A stretch of 64,000 bases of DNA from Hawksworthiomyces lignivorus (taxonomy: Eukaryota; Ascomycota; Sordariomycetes; Ophiostomatales; Ophiostomataceae). Below, in pieces: positions 41,368 through 55,738 of the stretch (position 1 is its first letter; every line of letters starts with the position of its first letter). The notes beneath the pieces were generated by a model, which was given only the letters and a program-made list of their open reading frames with translations, ran no database searches and was not told the DNA's origin. The position numbers and the translations under genes were made by a program. The stretch lies in NCBI GenBank assembly GCA_002917075.1, contig NTMA01000046.1, positions 186,001-250,000 of the forward strand, read 5' to 3'.

Positions 41368-42996
41368 ATGGCCGATATTGCTGAGAAAAACGCGGCCGCC
41401 TTGGCCGAGGACAAAGAGACGACCACGGCGGCCTCTGTCCCTGATTCTCCTGTCCCGCCTGCCGAGGGCAAGGACGAAGCCGCCGGCGAAGCGCCCAAGG
41501 CTCCTGCGCAGGTGCACGAGCGCCAGCAGGCGGTCAGCCGGGCGGACGCGGACGCGGCGCTGGAGCTGCTGATCGAGACGGGCAGGCTCGCGCAGCCGCT
41601 GGACGCGGAGCGCAGCGGGCGGCTGATGCGCAAGATCGACCTGCACATCATGCCGCTGATCTGCGTGGTGTATTTCCTGCAGTACATTGACAAGACGGCC
41701 ATCAGCTACGCGAGCGTGACGGGGATCACACAGTCGACGCACCTGACGGGCGACGACTTCAACTGGGTGGCGTCCATCTTTTTTTTCGGGCAGCTGGCCT
41801 TTGAGTTCCCGACGATCCGGCTGCTGCAGCTGTTCCCGCTGGCCAAGTACGTGTCGGTCAACGTGGTGCTGTGGGGCGCGACGCTGGCGTGCCTGGCGGC
41901 GTGCACGAGCTACGGCGGGCTGCTGGCGTGCCGGTTCGTGCTGGGCGCGCTCGAGGCGGCCATCGTGCCGGCCTGGGTGCTCTTCACCAGCCAGTGGTAC
42001 ACCAAGGAGGAGCAGGCGTTCCGCGTGGGCATCTGGTTCTCCGTGTGCGGCGCGGCGCAGATGTTCGGCGGCTTCTTCGCGTACGGCGTGGCCGTGCACG
42101 TGGGCGGCGACCCGTCGGCCAAGCTGCGCGGCTGGCAGATCATCTTCTTGTTCCTGGGCCTGCTGACGGCCGTCGTCGGCGTCGTCTTCTGGTTCGTGTT
42201 CCCCGACTCGCCCGCGCGCGCCGGCTTCCTGACGCGCGCCGACAAGGCCGCCCACCTGGAGCGCATCCGCCACAACGAGCAGGGCATCGGGTCGCAGGCG
42301 TTCAAGTGGGGCCAGCTGCGCGAGGCGCTCGCCGACCCCATGACCTGGCTGTACGCCTTCTGGGTCTTCGCCGCCAACATCCCCAACTCCATCGCCACCA
42401 GCTTCGGCAACATCCTCGTCACCGGCATGGGCTACTCCAAGACCGAGTCGCTGCTGCTGGTCACCCCGCTCGGCGCCTGGGAGATCGTCTTCCTCGTCGG
42501 CCTGACCTACCTGGGCATGAAGACGCGCCAGCGCCTGCTCTTCTGCGTGGCCGGCCACATCCCCGCCATCGCCGGCGCCATCCTCATGGCCACCACCAAC
42601 GGCGCCGCCGCCCTCTTCGGCTACTACACGTCGGGCGGCATCCCCATCGGCTGGACCACCATCCTGGGCCTGCAGGCGTCCAACGTGGCCGGCTCGACCA
42701 AAAAGGTCGCCGTCGCCACCATCGGCACCATCGCCTACACCGTGGGCAACATCATCTCGCCGCACACGTTCCAGGCCAAGGACGCGCCGCGCTACCTGCC
42801 GGCCAAGATCTCCATCTGCATCCTGTACGTGCTCATCACGGCCGACCTGTTGCTGATGCGCTGGGTGCTCGACCGCCGCAACAAGCAGCGCGACGCCGAC
42901 AAGGCCGCCAAGGGCGCCGCCTACACGGTCGAGGAGAACCACGAGTTCTTCGACCTGACCGACTTTGAGAACAGGGAGTTCCGCTATGAACTGTAG
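41368..42996 (+). CDS. MFS transporter, Dal5/allantoate-permease-like (anion:cation symporter family)
   Basis: Plasma-membrane H+ symporter type that takes up organic anions such as allantoate, vitamins or carboxylates. Intronless, 542 residues, start ATG at 41368. A ~95-residue cytoplasmic N-terminus is Ala/Glu/Pro-rich. Twelve hydrophobic helices follow, with the family opening DLHIMPLICVVYFLQYIDKT and AISYASVTGI, a GALEAAIVPAW block in helix 5, and the central loop LERIRHNEQGIGSQAFKW before the second half. The C-terminus ends in the NREFRYEL-type tail common to this family. Substrate cannot be told from sequence. It stands alone between the HET gene and an oxidoreductase, both on the same strand. 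Confidence 0.9.
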   Translation: MADIAEKNAAALAEDKETTTAASVPDSPVPPAEGKDEAAGEAPKAPAQVHERQQAVSRADADAALELLIETGRLAQPLDAERSGRLMRKIDLHIMPLICVVYFLQYIDKTAISYASVTGITQSTHLTGDDFNWVASIFFFGQLAFEFPTIRLLQLFPLAKYVSVNVVLWGATLACLAACTSYGGLLACRFVLGALEAAIVPAWVLFTSQWYTKEEQAFRVGIWFSVCGAAQMFGGFFAYGVAVHVGGDPSAKLRGWQIIFLFLGLLTAVVGVVFWFVFPDSPARAGFLTRADKAAHLERIRHNEQGIGSQAFKWGQLREALADPMTWLYAFWVFAANIPNSIATSFGNILVTGMGYSKTESLLLVTPLGAWEIVFLVGLTYLGMKTRQRLLFCVAGHIPAIAGAILMATTNGAAALFGYYTSGGIPIGWTTILGLQASNVAGSTKKVAVATIGTIAYTVGNIISPHTFQAKDAPRYLPAKISICILYVLITADLLLMRWVLDRRNKQRDADKAAKGAAYTVEENHEFFDLTDFENREFRYEL

Positions 42997-43901
42997 GGCG
43001 CGCAGGCCAATCTAGTGCCGTCTAAGATACCGTAGCTTGCTATTGGCCCTGGCTCTGTATCTTTGAAACCGTTCCATTTCAAGCGGCATGAACAATCCAT
43101 TCTACGATACCATATATAGAAAGCAGTAGACCAAAAGAAATATGCAATAATATGAATAATTTAAAAAAAATAATAAACGATGCTCCAAAAGTGCTCAGCC
43201 ATTCAAAAAAAAAAAAAAAAACAAAAAAAAAAAAACAAAAGAAAACAAGAACAGAACCCCTCTCTTCACATACCACGTTTTTATTTGACCTCGGCGACAC
43301 CTTCGCCTCCAGAACCACCACCGGTCATCATTGATGACGTGTAATTAGTCAGGCTAGTAGGATGCCATGGGTTCCTTGTATTGTAAATACAGAGCCATGT
43401 AACAGCCAGTGAGAAACTTGAGACCGAGGAAGCTATTCACCGTCGGAGCCGGTAGAGGAGATGCACGCCAACCGAGAGCAGAGCTCCCAGTGACAACGGC
43501 TTCGGCGCCGAGTGCCTGTGCGTAAGTATGTACATGCATTCAGATGCTCTCAGGACGATCTTAAGCAATGGAGATTCGCTGCAGGGCCTCCAGCCAACCA
43601 GTTTAGGTTGTTTTGCCGAGGTTTTGACTCTGTTTTCTGGGGGTGGGGTAAACGATTCACCGTTTCTACGCCTAACGTCGTCCATTGAGCCGGACGCTTT
43701 GTAAGACTAATGACATAATGAGGAGTCACTGACACAGCTCGGAGATGCTTCAATCGGCCGCAGCTCTTGTATAAGTGCGCGGACTATACGTGTATAGGAG
43801 TGTCTATATATAATTGCATGTTCGCCCTCCCTGCCAGGATCTGCCGTGTCTCTCGTGTCCGCAATTCTTTCGTATCATTTTCGTCCACAGCTCTGCTCAA
43901 C
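42997..43901. other. Intergenic region with A-rich runs
   Basis: Contains two A runs (about 43205-43235) and short opposing open frames. One minus-strand stretch (43354-43539) is open and partly hydrophobic but shows no known motif. No RNA gene seen. Confidence 0.5.
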
Positions 43902-45157
43902 ATGCCGTACGCTCTGACAGTCCAGAAGGTGGATGGCAAGCCAGGCCAGGTGTACTACCCGTAAGTCTTCGCTTTGCAGCTTGATTTTATTTCCTTTCTC
44001 TTTGTTCCGAGTCAATTGGGCGCAGACAATGGCTGACATGCCGCCTTCTGTGCGCACCCCCACGCTGCAGGCTGGTGCTAAAGGAGGTGCCGCGGCCGAC
44101 GCCGGGCCCCGGCGAGGTGCTGGTGCGGATGCGGGCGGCGGCGCTGAACCACCGCGACCTGTTTATCCGGCAGAACCTGTACCCGGGCATCTCGTTTGAG
44201 AACCCGCTGCTGGCGGACGGCTTCGGCGTCGTGGAGGCGGTGGGGCCGGGTTGCCGGCGGGCTGCGGTGGCGCAGGTGGGCGCGGCGGTGGTGCTGGCGC
44301 CGAGCCGGTACTGGATCGACGACCCGGAGGGCCCCGAGGACTACGCGCGCTTCTCGGTGCTGGGCGGCGCCGCGGGCGTCGACGCGGGCGCGGCCTCCGA
44401 GTACCTGGCGGTGCCCGAGGACGAGCTGGAGGCGGCGCCGGCGCACCTGACGCCGGCCGAGGCGGCGGCGCTGCCGCTGGTGGGGCTGACGGCGTGGCGG
44501 GCGCTGGTGACCAAGAGCGGGGCGATTCGGCAGGGGTCGGGCCGCGGGCGCAACGTGCTGGTGACGGGCATCGGCGGCGGCGTCGCCATCGCGGCCGCGC
44601 AGCTGGCCGTCGCCCACGGCTGCCGCGTGTGGGTGACGTCGGGCGACGCGGCCAAGCTGCAGCGCGCCACGGCGGAGCTGGGCGCGGCCGGCGGCGTGTC
44701 GTACCGCGATGCCGACTGGGACAAGCAGCTGCTGCGGCTGCTGCCGGCCGACCGGCCCTACCTCGACGCCATCATCGACGGCGCCGGCGGCGACATTATC
44801 AAGCGCGCCACGCGGCTGCTGCGCCCCGGCGGCGTCGTCTCCGCCTACGGCATGACCGTCGCGCCCAAGATGGACTGGCTCATGTCGGCCGTGCTGCGCA
44901 ACCTCGAGCTGCGCGGCTCCACCATGGGCTCGCGCGCCGAGTTCCGCGCCATGGTCGCCTTTGTCGCCGAGCACAAGATCCGCCCCGTCGTCAGCCGCGT
45001 CGTCTACGGCGGCCTGTCCGAGGCCAACCTGCCGGCCATCGACACTCTGTTCGACGACATCAAGGCCGGCCGCCAGTTCGGCAAGCTGGTGCTGTCGTTC
45101 GACAAGGAGCCGTCGTCCTCGACGTCGTCGGGGCGGGACTCGCCGTCCAAGCTGTAG
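43902..45157 (+). CDS. Zinc-type alcohol dehydrogenase / quinone oxidoreductase-like protein (YogA type, MDR superfamily)
   Basis: NAD(P)H-dependent medium-chain oxidoreductase. Coding sequence is join(43902..43960,44071..45157), 381 residues, with a 110-bp intron (GTAAGT donor, GGCTGAC branch, GCTGCAG acceptor). The GroES-like N-terminal domain has GEVLVRMRAAALNHRDLFIR. The Rossmann domain has NVLVTGIGGGVAIAAAQLA and a hydrophobic end RFG-like KLVLSFD. The catalytic zinc ligands of true alcohol dehydrogenases (Cys and His of GHE type) are not conserved: the second block reads LLADGFGVVEAVG. It is therefore better seen as a zinc-independent reductase. The C-terminus is Ser-rich. Substrate unknown. 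Confidence 0.88.
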
Positions 45158-45455
45158 ACGGGGCCAGAGATAGGACAAAGGCAAAAAAAAAAAAATAGAC
45201 GCAGCATGAGATGGGAACACTCTGCAGAGAGCAGCTAAAAACTCATCTCGAGAAAAACATTCTATTTCTTCTTTATTCGGAAAAAAAGAAAAAGAAAAAA
45301 AAAACCAATGTAAGCCTAATGGCAATCGCTATGTAATGTAATAAATATGAATGAACCCCAAGTACACCAAATTTAAAAAAAAAAAAAAAAGGGATCCAGG
45401 CCCGTCTCATACAGTTGCTTTTTCTCCATCTTCTCCATTTTCCTTTTTGTACCTC

Positions 45456-48497
<3,042 letters not shown>

Positions 48498-51414
48498 ATG
48501 GAGGACAGCGCACAGGGGCTTGCTCTGCCGGCCACACTCGAGCCAATATCCCGGCCGAGCTCGACATCTACGCAGGCGTCGCTTGCGCAGCTGCCCGGGA
48601 TCTCGGCCTTTGTAGCTGGCGTGGACGTGTCCGGCAAGAGCTCTCCCCAGCTAAAGTAAGTACCGCGATTGTCTGTCGTATCTTAGCCGGCTCCTACTAT
48701 CGATAAGATTTTTTTTTTTTTTTTTTTTTTGCTCTGCCCTCTTTATCGTGGCACGGCTGGACTAACAGATCGGATCTTTGCTCCAATCTTACAGGCCTAT
48801 TGCACCACCAGCTCCAGGACCAGCGACAGCAACAATAACGATGCCTCTGGCGGCGACGTCTGCCGCGTTTTCAAATTCTTCGCCGGCGGCCACCTCAACC
48901 GGCGGCTCCAATGGCAACCTGGTAAGTTTTTTATTTTTTTATTTTATTTTATTTTATTTTATTTTTTGCAGATGCATATTTTTTTCTACTTTTCGCCAAG
49001 CCCAATTAAAACCCGCGTTCATTTTTTTTTTTTTTTCCTTTTATTCTTACTTGCTACATCCGACACACATGCGCGCGATCGATAACTGGATAACTGGGGA
49101 CAAGGGACCCTTTTCCTTCCGCTAGCGCGCAGTGGTCCACCGCAACTTTTCCCAAGCCAGCAGGGCGGTGGTGGTTCCATTGTTTCTTTTATCGCTCTAT
49201 CGCTCTATCGCTCTATCGCGTAAGAGAGATGTGAGGTGGTTGGAGGCAAATGCTTGAGCTGCGGCAAAAAAGAAAAAAAGACCCAAAAAGAAAAGACCAA
49301 GAAAGACCAAGAAACCGCAGGACCACCACCGCCGCTACTAATACCACTAAGCCTACTACACTTCCACTACTACTATCTGCCCATCACTGCTACATATGTA
49401 CAATCACCGCTACTGCCACTGCCGTTGCCTACCACTGTCACTACCACTGTTACTACCACTGCCCCTACTACTACTACCGCTACCACTACCGCTGCCACTA
49501 CTACTACCACTAACTACATCTGCACACTACCACCTCCTCCATTGATCCACTGATATCATGATAGCCTCACCCCTCCCCAGTCTTCTTTCTTATCAACTTG
49601 CATTCACACCCGCCCCCGCTTTTTGCCTCTTCTTTTCTCTTCTCCCCCCAAAAATAAAAAAAAATCTCAAATCTCCATTGTGTAATCTCATATCGGCACA
49701 GGCGATAAAGGATTTTCTGGCTTCCTTATCATCTGCTCGCCTATCCGCTCCCACCTCGGCTTCCTTATCCTAACCTCTGCCACCCTCCATCGAATTGAAC
49801 CTCCATTCTTCTACAACATCACACTCTCAAAAGATCACTCCTTGGAGAGGCATTAACATAGTCAATCATGATGGCAACTATGGCTAACCACGACCGCGAA
49901 ATCACGCAGCCAATATGTCAAAATTGCGCAACATCGACAACCCCCCTGTGGCGGCGCGACGAGATGGGCTCCGTCCTGTGCAATGCCTGCGGCCTTTTCC
50001 TCAAGCTCCACGGCCGGCCACGGCCCATCTCCTTGAAGACCGACGTTATTAAGAGCCGCAACCGCGTAAAGACGTCTATGCGCCCGGACATGGCCATGAA
50101 GAAGAAGGTGAGCGCCGCCGAGATCCTGCTTATCTCTCCTTTCCCGGCCCCTTTTCCTACCCGCAGCGCACTAGCGCATATCTGCCCAATCTGACCATGT
50201 TTTGATCGCCGTTGCTGATGTGGATTGTTTTTTTCTTTGTTTTGCAGAACGCTGCCGCTGCCGCCGCTGCTGCCGCCGCCGCCGTCGTGGGCGGCGATCC
50301 GAATAGCGTCGTAGACCAGGCATACGCCGCGACGGCTGCGCTGACCGCGCGGCACTCGGCGCACAAGGCGGCCAACGGCCACGTCGACGGCCACGACTCG
50401 CCCATGTCGGGCGTGGGGGCGCCGGGGCTGTACAGCGCACATGCTGGGGCGTCGTACCCGCTGCTGGACGACGGCCAGTACCACCAGGCGTTTGGTGCCG
50501 GCGCCGGCCGCCCCGGGTCGCCGGGCGTCAACGGCGACCGCCTGGACGGCCTGCCGCCGAGCCAGGAGCAGCTGGTGGCCGTCAACGCGAGCCTCAAGAC
50601 GCGCGTCGCCGAGCTCGAGGTCATCAACGACTTTATCAGCCGCCGCCTGAGCCACCTGGAGCACGACACGAGCGGTGCCGGTGCTGGTGCTGGTGCTGGC
50701 GGCGCTGCTTCCGCTGCCGCAGCAGGAGGCGCGCAAGACGCTGGAACCGGTGCTGCGGCCGGCGGCGCCGACGCTGCCGCTGCCGCTGAGGCGCAGCTGC
50801 GCGCCCAGGTCGAGCTGCTGACCCAGTCCGAGGCCCAGCTCCGCGCCCAGCTCGACGAGAGCCACCGCCGCGAGAACATGCTCAAGCGCCGCCTCGACGA
50901 GCTCGAGCTCGAGTGCAAGGAGGCCCAGGACGCCCTCGGCGCCTACGAGGGTGGTAGCCGCGCCAAGCGTCCGCGCCTCGACGAGCCGCTGTCTTCAGCG
51001 GCGACTGCCGGCGCCGACGCTCTCAGCGTTGCCGCTGCTGCTGCTGCGGCAGCGGCCGTCGCCGCCGCCGCCGCCGAGACCGTCGCTGACTCCATCGTCG
51101 CGCTGCCGGAAACGGTGCGAGACAAGAGCAGCAGCGGCGAGCCAGTCAAGGCCGAGCTGCCAGAGTCCGCGAGCGCCGCTACCGACGAGGCAGCAGCAGC
51201 CGCAGCCGCAGCTGCTGCCCTGAGCGCCGTGACCGAAGGCGACGGCGCTCCGGCCGCGCAGGAGACTGCGCCAGCCAAGGACGCACCAAACGGCACCGCC
51301 GCGGAAGAGGTGCTCGTCGCCCCAGAGCTCGTCGCCGAGGACGCCGCTGCTGCCGCTGCCATCGCGGCGGCGCCAGCAGCACCAGTCGACGGCCCATCGT
51401 CGCCCAAGCCATAG
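48498..51414 (+). CDS. areB: GATA zinc-finger regulator of AreB/ASD-4 type, with optional upstream exons
   Basis: Fungal GATA factor that opposes AreA-type activation of nitrogen catabolic genes (AreB) or controls sexual development (ASD-4). The core is join(49868..50107,50248..51414), 468 residues, with a 140-bp intron. The zinc finger is C17-x2-C20-x17-C38-x2-C41 and reads [18 protein letters not shown] then [16 protein letters not shown], with the basic tail [20 protein letters not shown] coiled-coil/leucine-rich stretch ([19 protein letters not shown]) follows, then an Ala-rich C-terminus with a RAKRPRLD nuclear-localisation-like motif. Upstream exons 48498-48655 and 48795-48921 splice in frame through a 940-bp intron to an acceptor at 49861, giving 565 residues. 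The short form starts at 49868. Alternative transcripts are known for areB. Confidence 0.82.
49191..49220 (+). repeat. 8-bp tandem repeat
   Basis: ATCGCTCT at 49191-49198, 49199-49206 and 49207-49214, then a partial unit. It lies inside the candidate intron of the GATA factor gene. Confidence 0.9.
49330..49520 (+). repeat. Imperfect ACY trinucleotide-rich tract
   Basis: Long stretch of ACT/ACC triplets (CTACCACTGT, CTACTACTACC and similar). Simple-sequence DNA, not supported as coding. Confidence 0.8.
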
Positions 51415-52676
51415 CCCGTGCTGGCCTAGTGCTTTTCTTTTCGCTTGAACCATCTTTTTCCTTTTTAGTACCTGCCCCCCCAATTTTTTTAATTGGCAAC
51501 GAGTGATGACTCTATATCAGCCGAGCATCACATATAATCGGTCTGATGATCTTCTTTTTTTTTTTTTTTCATTTGATTTTTTATTTACCCTTTGGCGCAC
51601 GAGAGAGAACCAGTCCCCTCGGCAAACTCGCTTTACGCTTTTGCCTCGAGTTTAATTTTCTTATGTATTATACACACATTTCGAGTTTGGCTATGCCACG
51701 CGGTCGGTGTCTTTGCTTTATTTTTTATTTATTTTCGTCTGCCGCGTCTGCGCTTGCGTTCGTCGTCTGCTTTGTTCTCCGTTTTTGTTTTCTTTTCATG
51801 CGCGAGGATCGAGGATACCGCGGATCAGGGAATTACGACGCTTCCACATAGTTTATTTATTTCCCCTTTCTTGCTGCTCATCCCCCAGCAGAGAGACAAG
51901 ATGGGATGCGGGAAAGGGTGAGGTTGCTTATGTTGGGATGAATTGGAGCAGGAGCGTGTCTTTATTTTTTTGTTGCAACTCTTCACAGTTTTTTTTTTTC
52001 CTTGCGAGAGGGAGGATAGAAAAAAGAATACCTTTACCGGGGCCAAAAAAGGGGAGATCGTCTGTATTTACGTTTGCAGGGTGGCGGTCTGGTGGGCTAC
52101 AAAGCCAGCCTCGAGCTTCTTTTAATGGCTATTCATATTAGTATTGATTGGGTTCTGCCAGCTTGGACTCCGGCGTGGGAGGCGGTAGAGAGAGGGAAAT
52201 CGGCCACGGTGCGTGGTAATGCAAATGCGATTCGTCTTTTTCATTTCTTGCGCCAGCGAAGGCTGGCGATGGTGCTCTGCCTTACCATTTTATGCGTGCA
52301 GAATGCTGAGTCTAAGTGATGTTGGGTAGTATTTCGTATATAAAATAACTACACATATGCAAAGCGCCTGAGATGAGTCGCGTCTATCTTTTTCCCAATG
52401 TCTATTCCCCAGGTCGTCCTGTCCACATGATTAATGCCACCTTTCCTGTTTTTGGTTTTTTGCTATCCACATGTCTTCCTTTGTCGTCGTGTGGGAGCTC
52501 CCATGTTTGTCACGGTGTCTTCCCAATGCTAAAATACTTCGTCTCGCCCGCACCCTTGTATCTTACAAAAGCGCTATCATGGGGGCAGCTCCTGTTGATT
52601 CCCATCCTTAGCCGATGCGGCATGAGGGGCATCCATTTCCGATTTTTGTCGGCTCTGGTTGGGCCGGGTGCTGCAG
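51415..52676. other. Convergent spacer after the GATA factor
   Basis: Runs of T (about 51549-51564 and 51989-51999) and short open frames. No supported gene, RNA or mobile element. Confidence 0.55.
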
Positions 52677-53791
52677 CTACCGCTGTGACTCCTGCTTTTG
52701 CTTCTTCTCCTTTTCCCGGCTGGTCTCGATCTGCCAGATGGCTCGTTCCAGCTCGACCTCCAGCGTGTGGGAGTCGAACGCTGCGGCGATGGCCTTGCTG
52801 CTGGCCGGGTGGGACAGCAGCAGCTTCTCTTCGTCCACGCCGTCCTTGGCGCCGTCCTTTTTCGTTTCTTGCTTGCCGAGCTCTTTCTCGTCTTCTACTT
52901 CGCTGACATGCGCCGATGGAGGTGCGGTGGAGGCCTGGGCAGCCCGCTCCTGCGCGTAGATGGCGTCGAGCTCCGGCGATGGCGTGTAGTCGAGCGAGCG
53001 TGGATGCTGGAGCAGGTACTGGATGTGCTTGCCGCCGGATATGGCGCGCCAGTGAGACCAGGCGCGATAGACAAGGTAGAAGAAAGGCAGGTTGGGGACT
53101 CTGCGCAGGTGGTTAGGTGGCTAAGAAAGGGATTGCAGAGCAGGAGGCGGAGAAGGCTTTTATCAAAGTGGGAATACGGGGAACAAGAAGAAGAAAGCTG
53201 CACATACAAGGGGATGATGGCGATCGGCGCCGTGATGGGCATGCCCACGAAGCACCAGAACATCCGCCGGCGGTGCAGGGCCTCGCGCTCGGTGCTGAGC
53301 CGCTGCAGCACGCTGGTGACGTCAGCGGGGGGGATGATAGACGGCGGGAAGAGGACCTCGATGGGCGTCAGAGCCGGCGGTGCTGTAGCGGCGGCGGCAG
53401 CAGCAGCGTCGTCTTTCTCTGTGGTCGTCTCTGGCGTCTTCTTGGCGTCTGCTGCCTCCTTTGCCTCCTTTGCCTCCGCGCGGGCGGCTGCCCCGAAGGC
53501 GGCCGCGATCTCGGCACGCCGCCGCGTCGACAGCGGCGGCACGGACTTGAGCCCCCACTCCTCAAAGGCGATGCGGCGCAGGCCTGCGTTGCCATAGGCG
53601 GTGACGCGCTGCTGCCAGCTGCCGGCGGGCTTCTTCTCCCAGTCGGCCCACAGCTTGGCGGCGCGCATCTGCGCCTTGTCCACCAGGGTCAGCTGCTGCT
53701 GCGCCGCCTGCTGGCCGCCGTGCGCCTCGGCGATCCGCTCGCAGTAGAGCAGCACGCGCCGCGTGGAGACGGGGAGCAAAAAGATGCGCAT
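52677..53791 (-). CDS. Mitochondrial K+-H+ exchange-related protein (Mit_KHE family)
   Basis: Inner-membrane protein linked to mitochondrial K+/H+ exchange (yeast Mrx19-like family). Coding sequence on the minus strand is 53791..53208 joined to 53100..52677, 335 residues. The 107-bp intron has a GTATGT donor, CCTAAC branch and GCGCAG acceptor, and splicing restores frame in the middle of the conserved membrane part. Before the intron: EALHRRRMFWCFVGMPITAP and IAIIPL; after it: VPNLPFFYLVYRAWSHWRAI and GGKHIQYLL. These are the conserved paired hydrophobic segments of the family. The N-terminus starts MRIFLLPVSTRRVLLYCERI, and a charged Ala/Lys/Glu stretch (residues 90-130) follows. The C-terminus is helical and ends KEKKQKQESQR. 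Confidence 0.88.
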
Positions 53792-55738
53792 GGTTGTGAG
53801 GGAGCTCTTTTTCCTTTTTTTTCTTTCTCTTGGTGTTATCCCGTATGTGGTGAGCTGCTTGCTAGTTCACCTTATGTGTGCAATCTGGATGCTGGGCTTT
53901 TCTCTGCCTGCAGCGGCGTGCCGTCTCATGCCCGAGCTAGCACGGAAAGCGCTGCCAACTTGCCTCAAAATTTGAGCAGTTCGAGCTTCCCTCCTTGACA
54001 TACGATACGACAGGGATGGAGCTCGCAGCAAGCTCCAGCCGAAGGAAAAATCGCCCTCAAAAAAGAGGCAGACGTGTAGAGTGATCGTGACCTTCGATGC
54101 CCTGTGTGCAAGCCGGCTCAGTAGAATCTCACGGCAGCTTCTCCGAGCTGCTCTCCTTATTGTCTTGTGAGTTTCGCAGGCGTCCCTTTTTTTCTTTTCT
54201 TCCCTCCGTGTCGCCTAGAAATTTCCGCTCACCTAACCTCATCGTAAAAAGGTTTGGGGAGCTCGGATTGGCGCCGTTTCTGACAATGCGCTAAATCTGG
54301 CTGCAACTGCCCTGTCATTCCATCGCTGGCCAGAAATGCATGACGACATGTTGGCTGGCGGCGGCCTGTGAGTGGTCAATCTTGCTACTCTCTCCCTCTC
54401 CCAGGCAGCTTAGCCAGGACGGCTAGGCCAGGGGGTGGAAAATACAGCGAGCCAGCGCTCTCCCTGCGCTCTCTACGTGGACGCTCTCTATGCCTTACCA
54501 GCTTACTCCGAATCCTCAGGCATCGGCATCTTATTAATATTTCTGCATCTGTTATGGACCAAAATTGTCCTGTATATACTCCGTACTTACGAGTGCCGGA
54601 TATTAATCATTTTGCTTTTTAGTGTGTCTCTTACCTGCTCTTCTGATTCAGTCGTCCGGTTCCTCCAAAGCCAATAGTCAGCGCCATGCGGTCGTCTGCC
54701 TTCGGTTCTTCTGCTCGGATGCTACCATACCAAAAGCATAGTGCGACCGTCGTCGCTGCAGAGACAAATTGCCTTGCCGCCTGCCACGAAGGCCCTACCG
54801 GGATTTGCTTTGCATTCCACCCCCAGTGTGGATTATTCACTGTATTTTTTGCCTCGGTCGCCCTTCGCGATCTGGGGGGCTCAGAGTACCCGGCAGCCCA
54901 TTATGCAATACGAATACGTCTGTTGGGACATAAGACGTACGAGTAATTGCAGCACGATGGAGGCGTCTCCAAGTACTCCGTATTTCGTTCCTATCAGAAC
55001 AGCTGCAGGTATTGTGGCTTTCTCCCTATGTAGGGGTGCGCCTATTCCAGCGTATTACTGTTAGCCGCTGCCAATTGCGCAGTGGCTCTCCTGACAATAG
55101 ATTCTGTGGACCACTGGCAGCCAACATATGAGAGCTCCTGTAGTACGGAATCGGCCTGGCGCTACCGAACCGCAGCTCTTGGTCCCGAGATTTCTTCTCA
55201 CAGCCCCTGCTACTGTCATGGGGACCAAAGAATAGCTCTAACCAACTGCACGAGTCGTCGTCATGACATGCGAAAAAGTACAAAGTAACGTATCTTACAG
55301 TAGCAAAAAAAAAAAGCACCTTTTCTATCCACACGCTTTCCACTCTTGCAGAGAGCTAAGGCTTTCTTTTCTTTTTCCTCTCCCTTTCCCTTCCCGTTGC
55401 TGTTGTCTCTAATTTTTTTGTCCCTCTTTTCCTTTTCTTTTTGTTTATTTTTCTTTTCTTATTTGCCCTGTGTTTTGCGCCACAAGCTGTATTATTATTA
55501 TTGTTATTATCGCTATCTTTCATCAATTTGTATTCGTCTCATCCTATCGTATTGCGTAGCCCGCTGGTGTCATCTGACCTCGCGAGTTGTTTATGCCGAC
55601 TTTTCCGACTCCAACCGCCCGCCAGCCCTGACGTGAATTGCCTCACCTCTCCGACCCGTCTCGATATCGCACCTACCGGCGGATGCTGCGCTCAGCAGCT
55701 CCTCTAGGCGTCGTCCGCTCTCGAACCATTCGGGCTCA
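53792..55738. other. Divergent intergenic region upstream of the SRF1-like gene
   Basis: About 1.9 kb. Contains two exact TACTCCGTA elements (54577-54585 and 54974-54982). Pyrimidine-rich composition from about 55350 marks the leader of the downstream gene. No further gene is supported. Confidence 0.55.

Larger units (their letters stand above)
48922..49861 (+). other. Long candidate intron / alternative promoter of the GATA factor
   Basis: A GTAAGT donor at 48922 follows an in-frame exon and a TAG acceptor ends at 49861. The interval holds T-rich runs, four units of an ATCGCTCT repeat (49191-49220), an ACY-rich tract (about 49330-49520) and a pyrimidine-rich leader just before ATG 49868. 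It could therefore be an intron of the long transcript and the promoter of the short one. Confidence 0.5.

Noticed and set aside
41290..42942. 550-codon minus-strand open frame opposite the MFS transporter
   Set aside because: Antisense shadow; the plus strand carries a clear twelve-helix transporter.
49330..49520. Thr-rich coding exon in the ACY-rich tract
   Set aside because: It is simple-sequence DNA open in several frames and lies inside a candidate intron.
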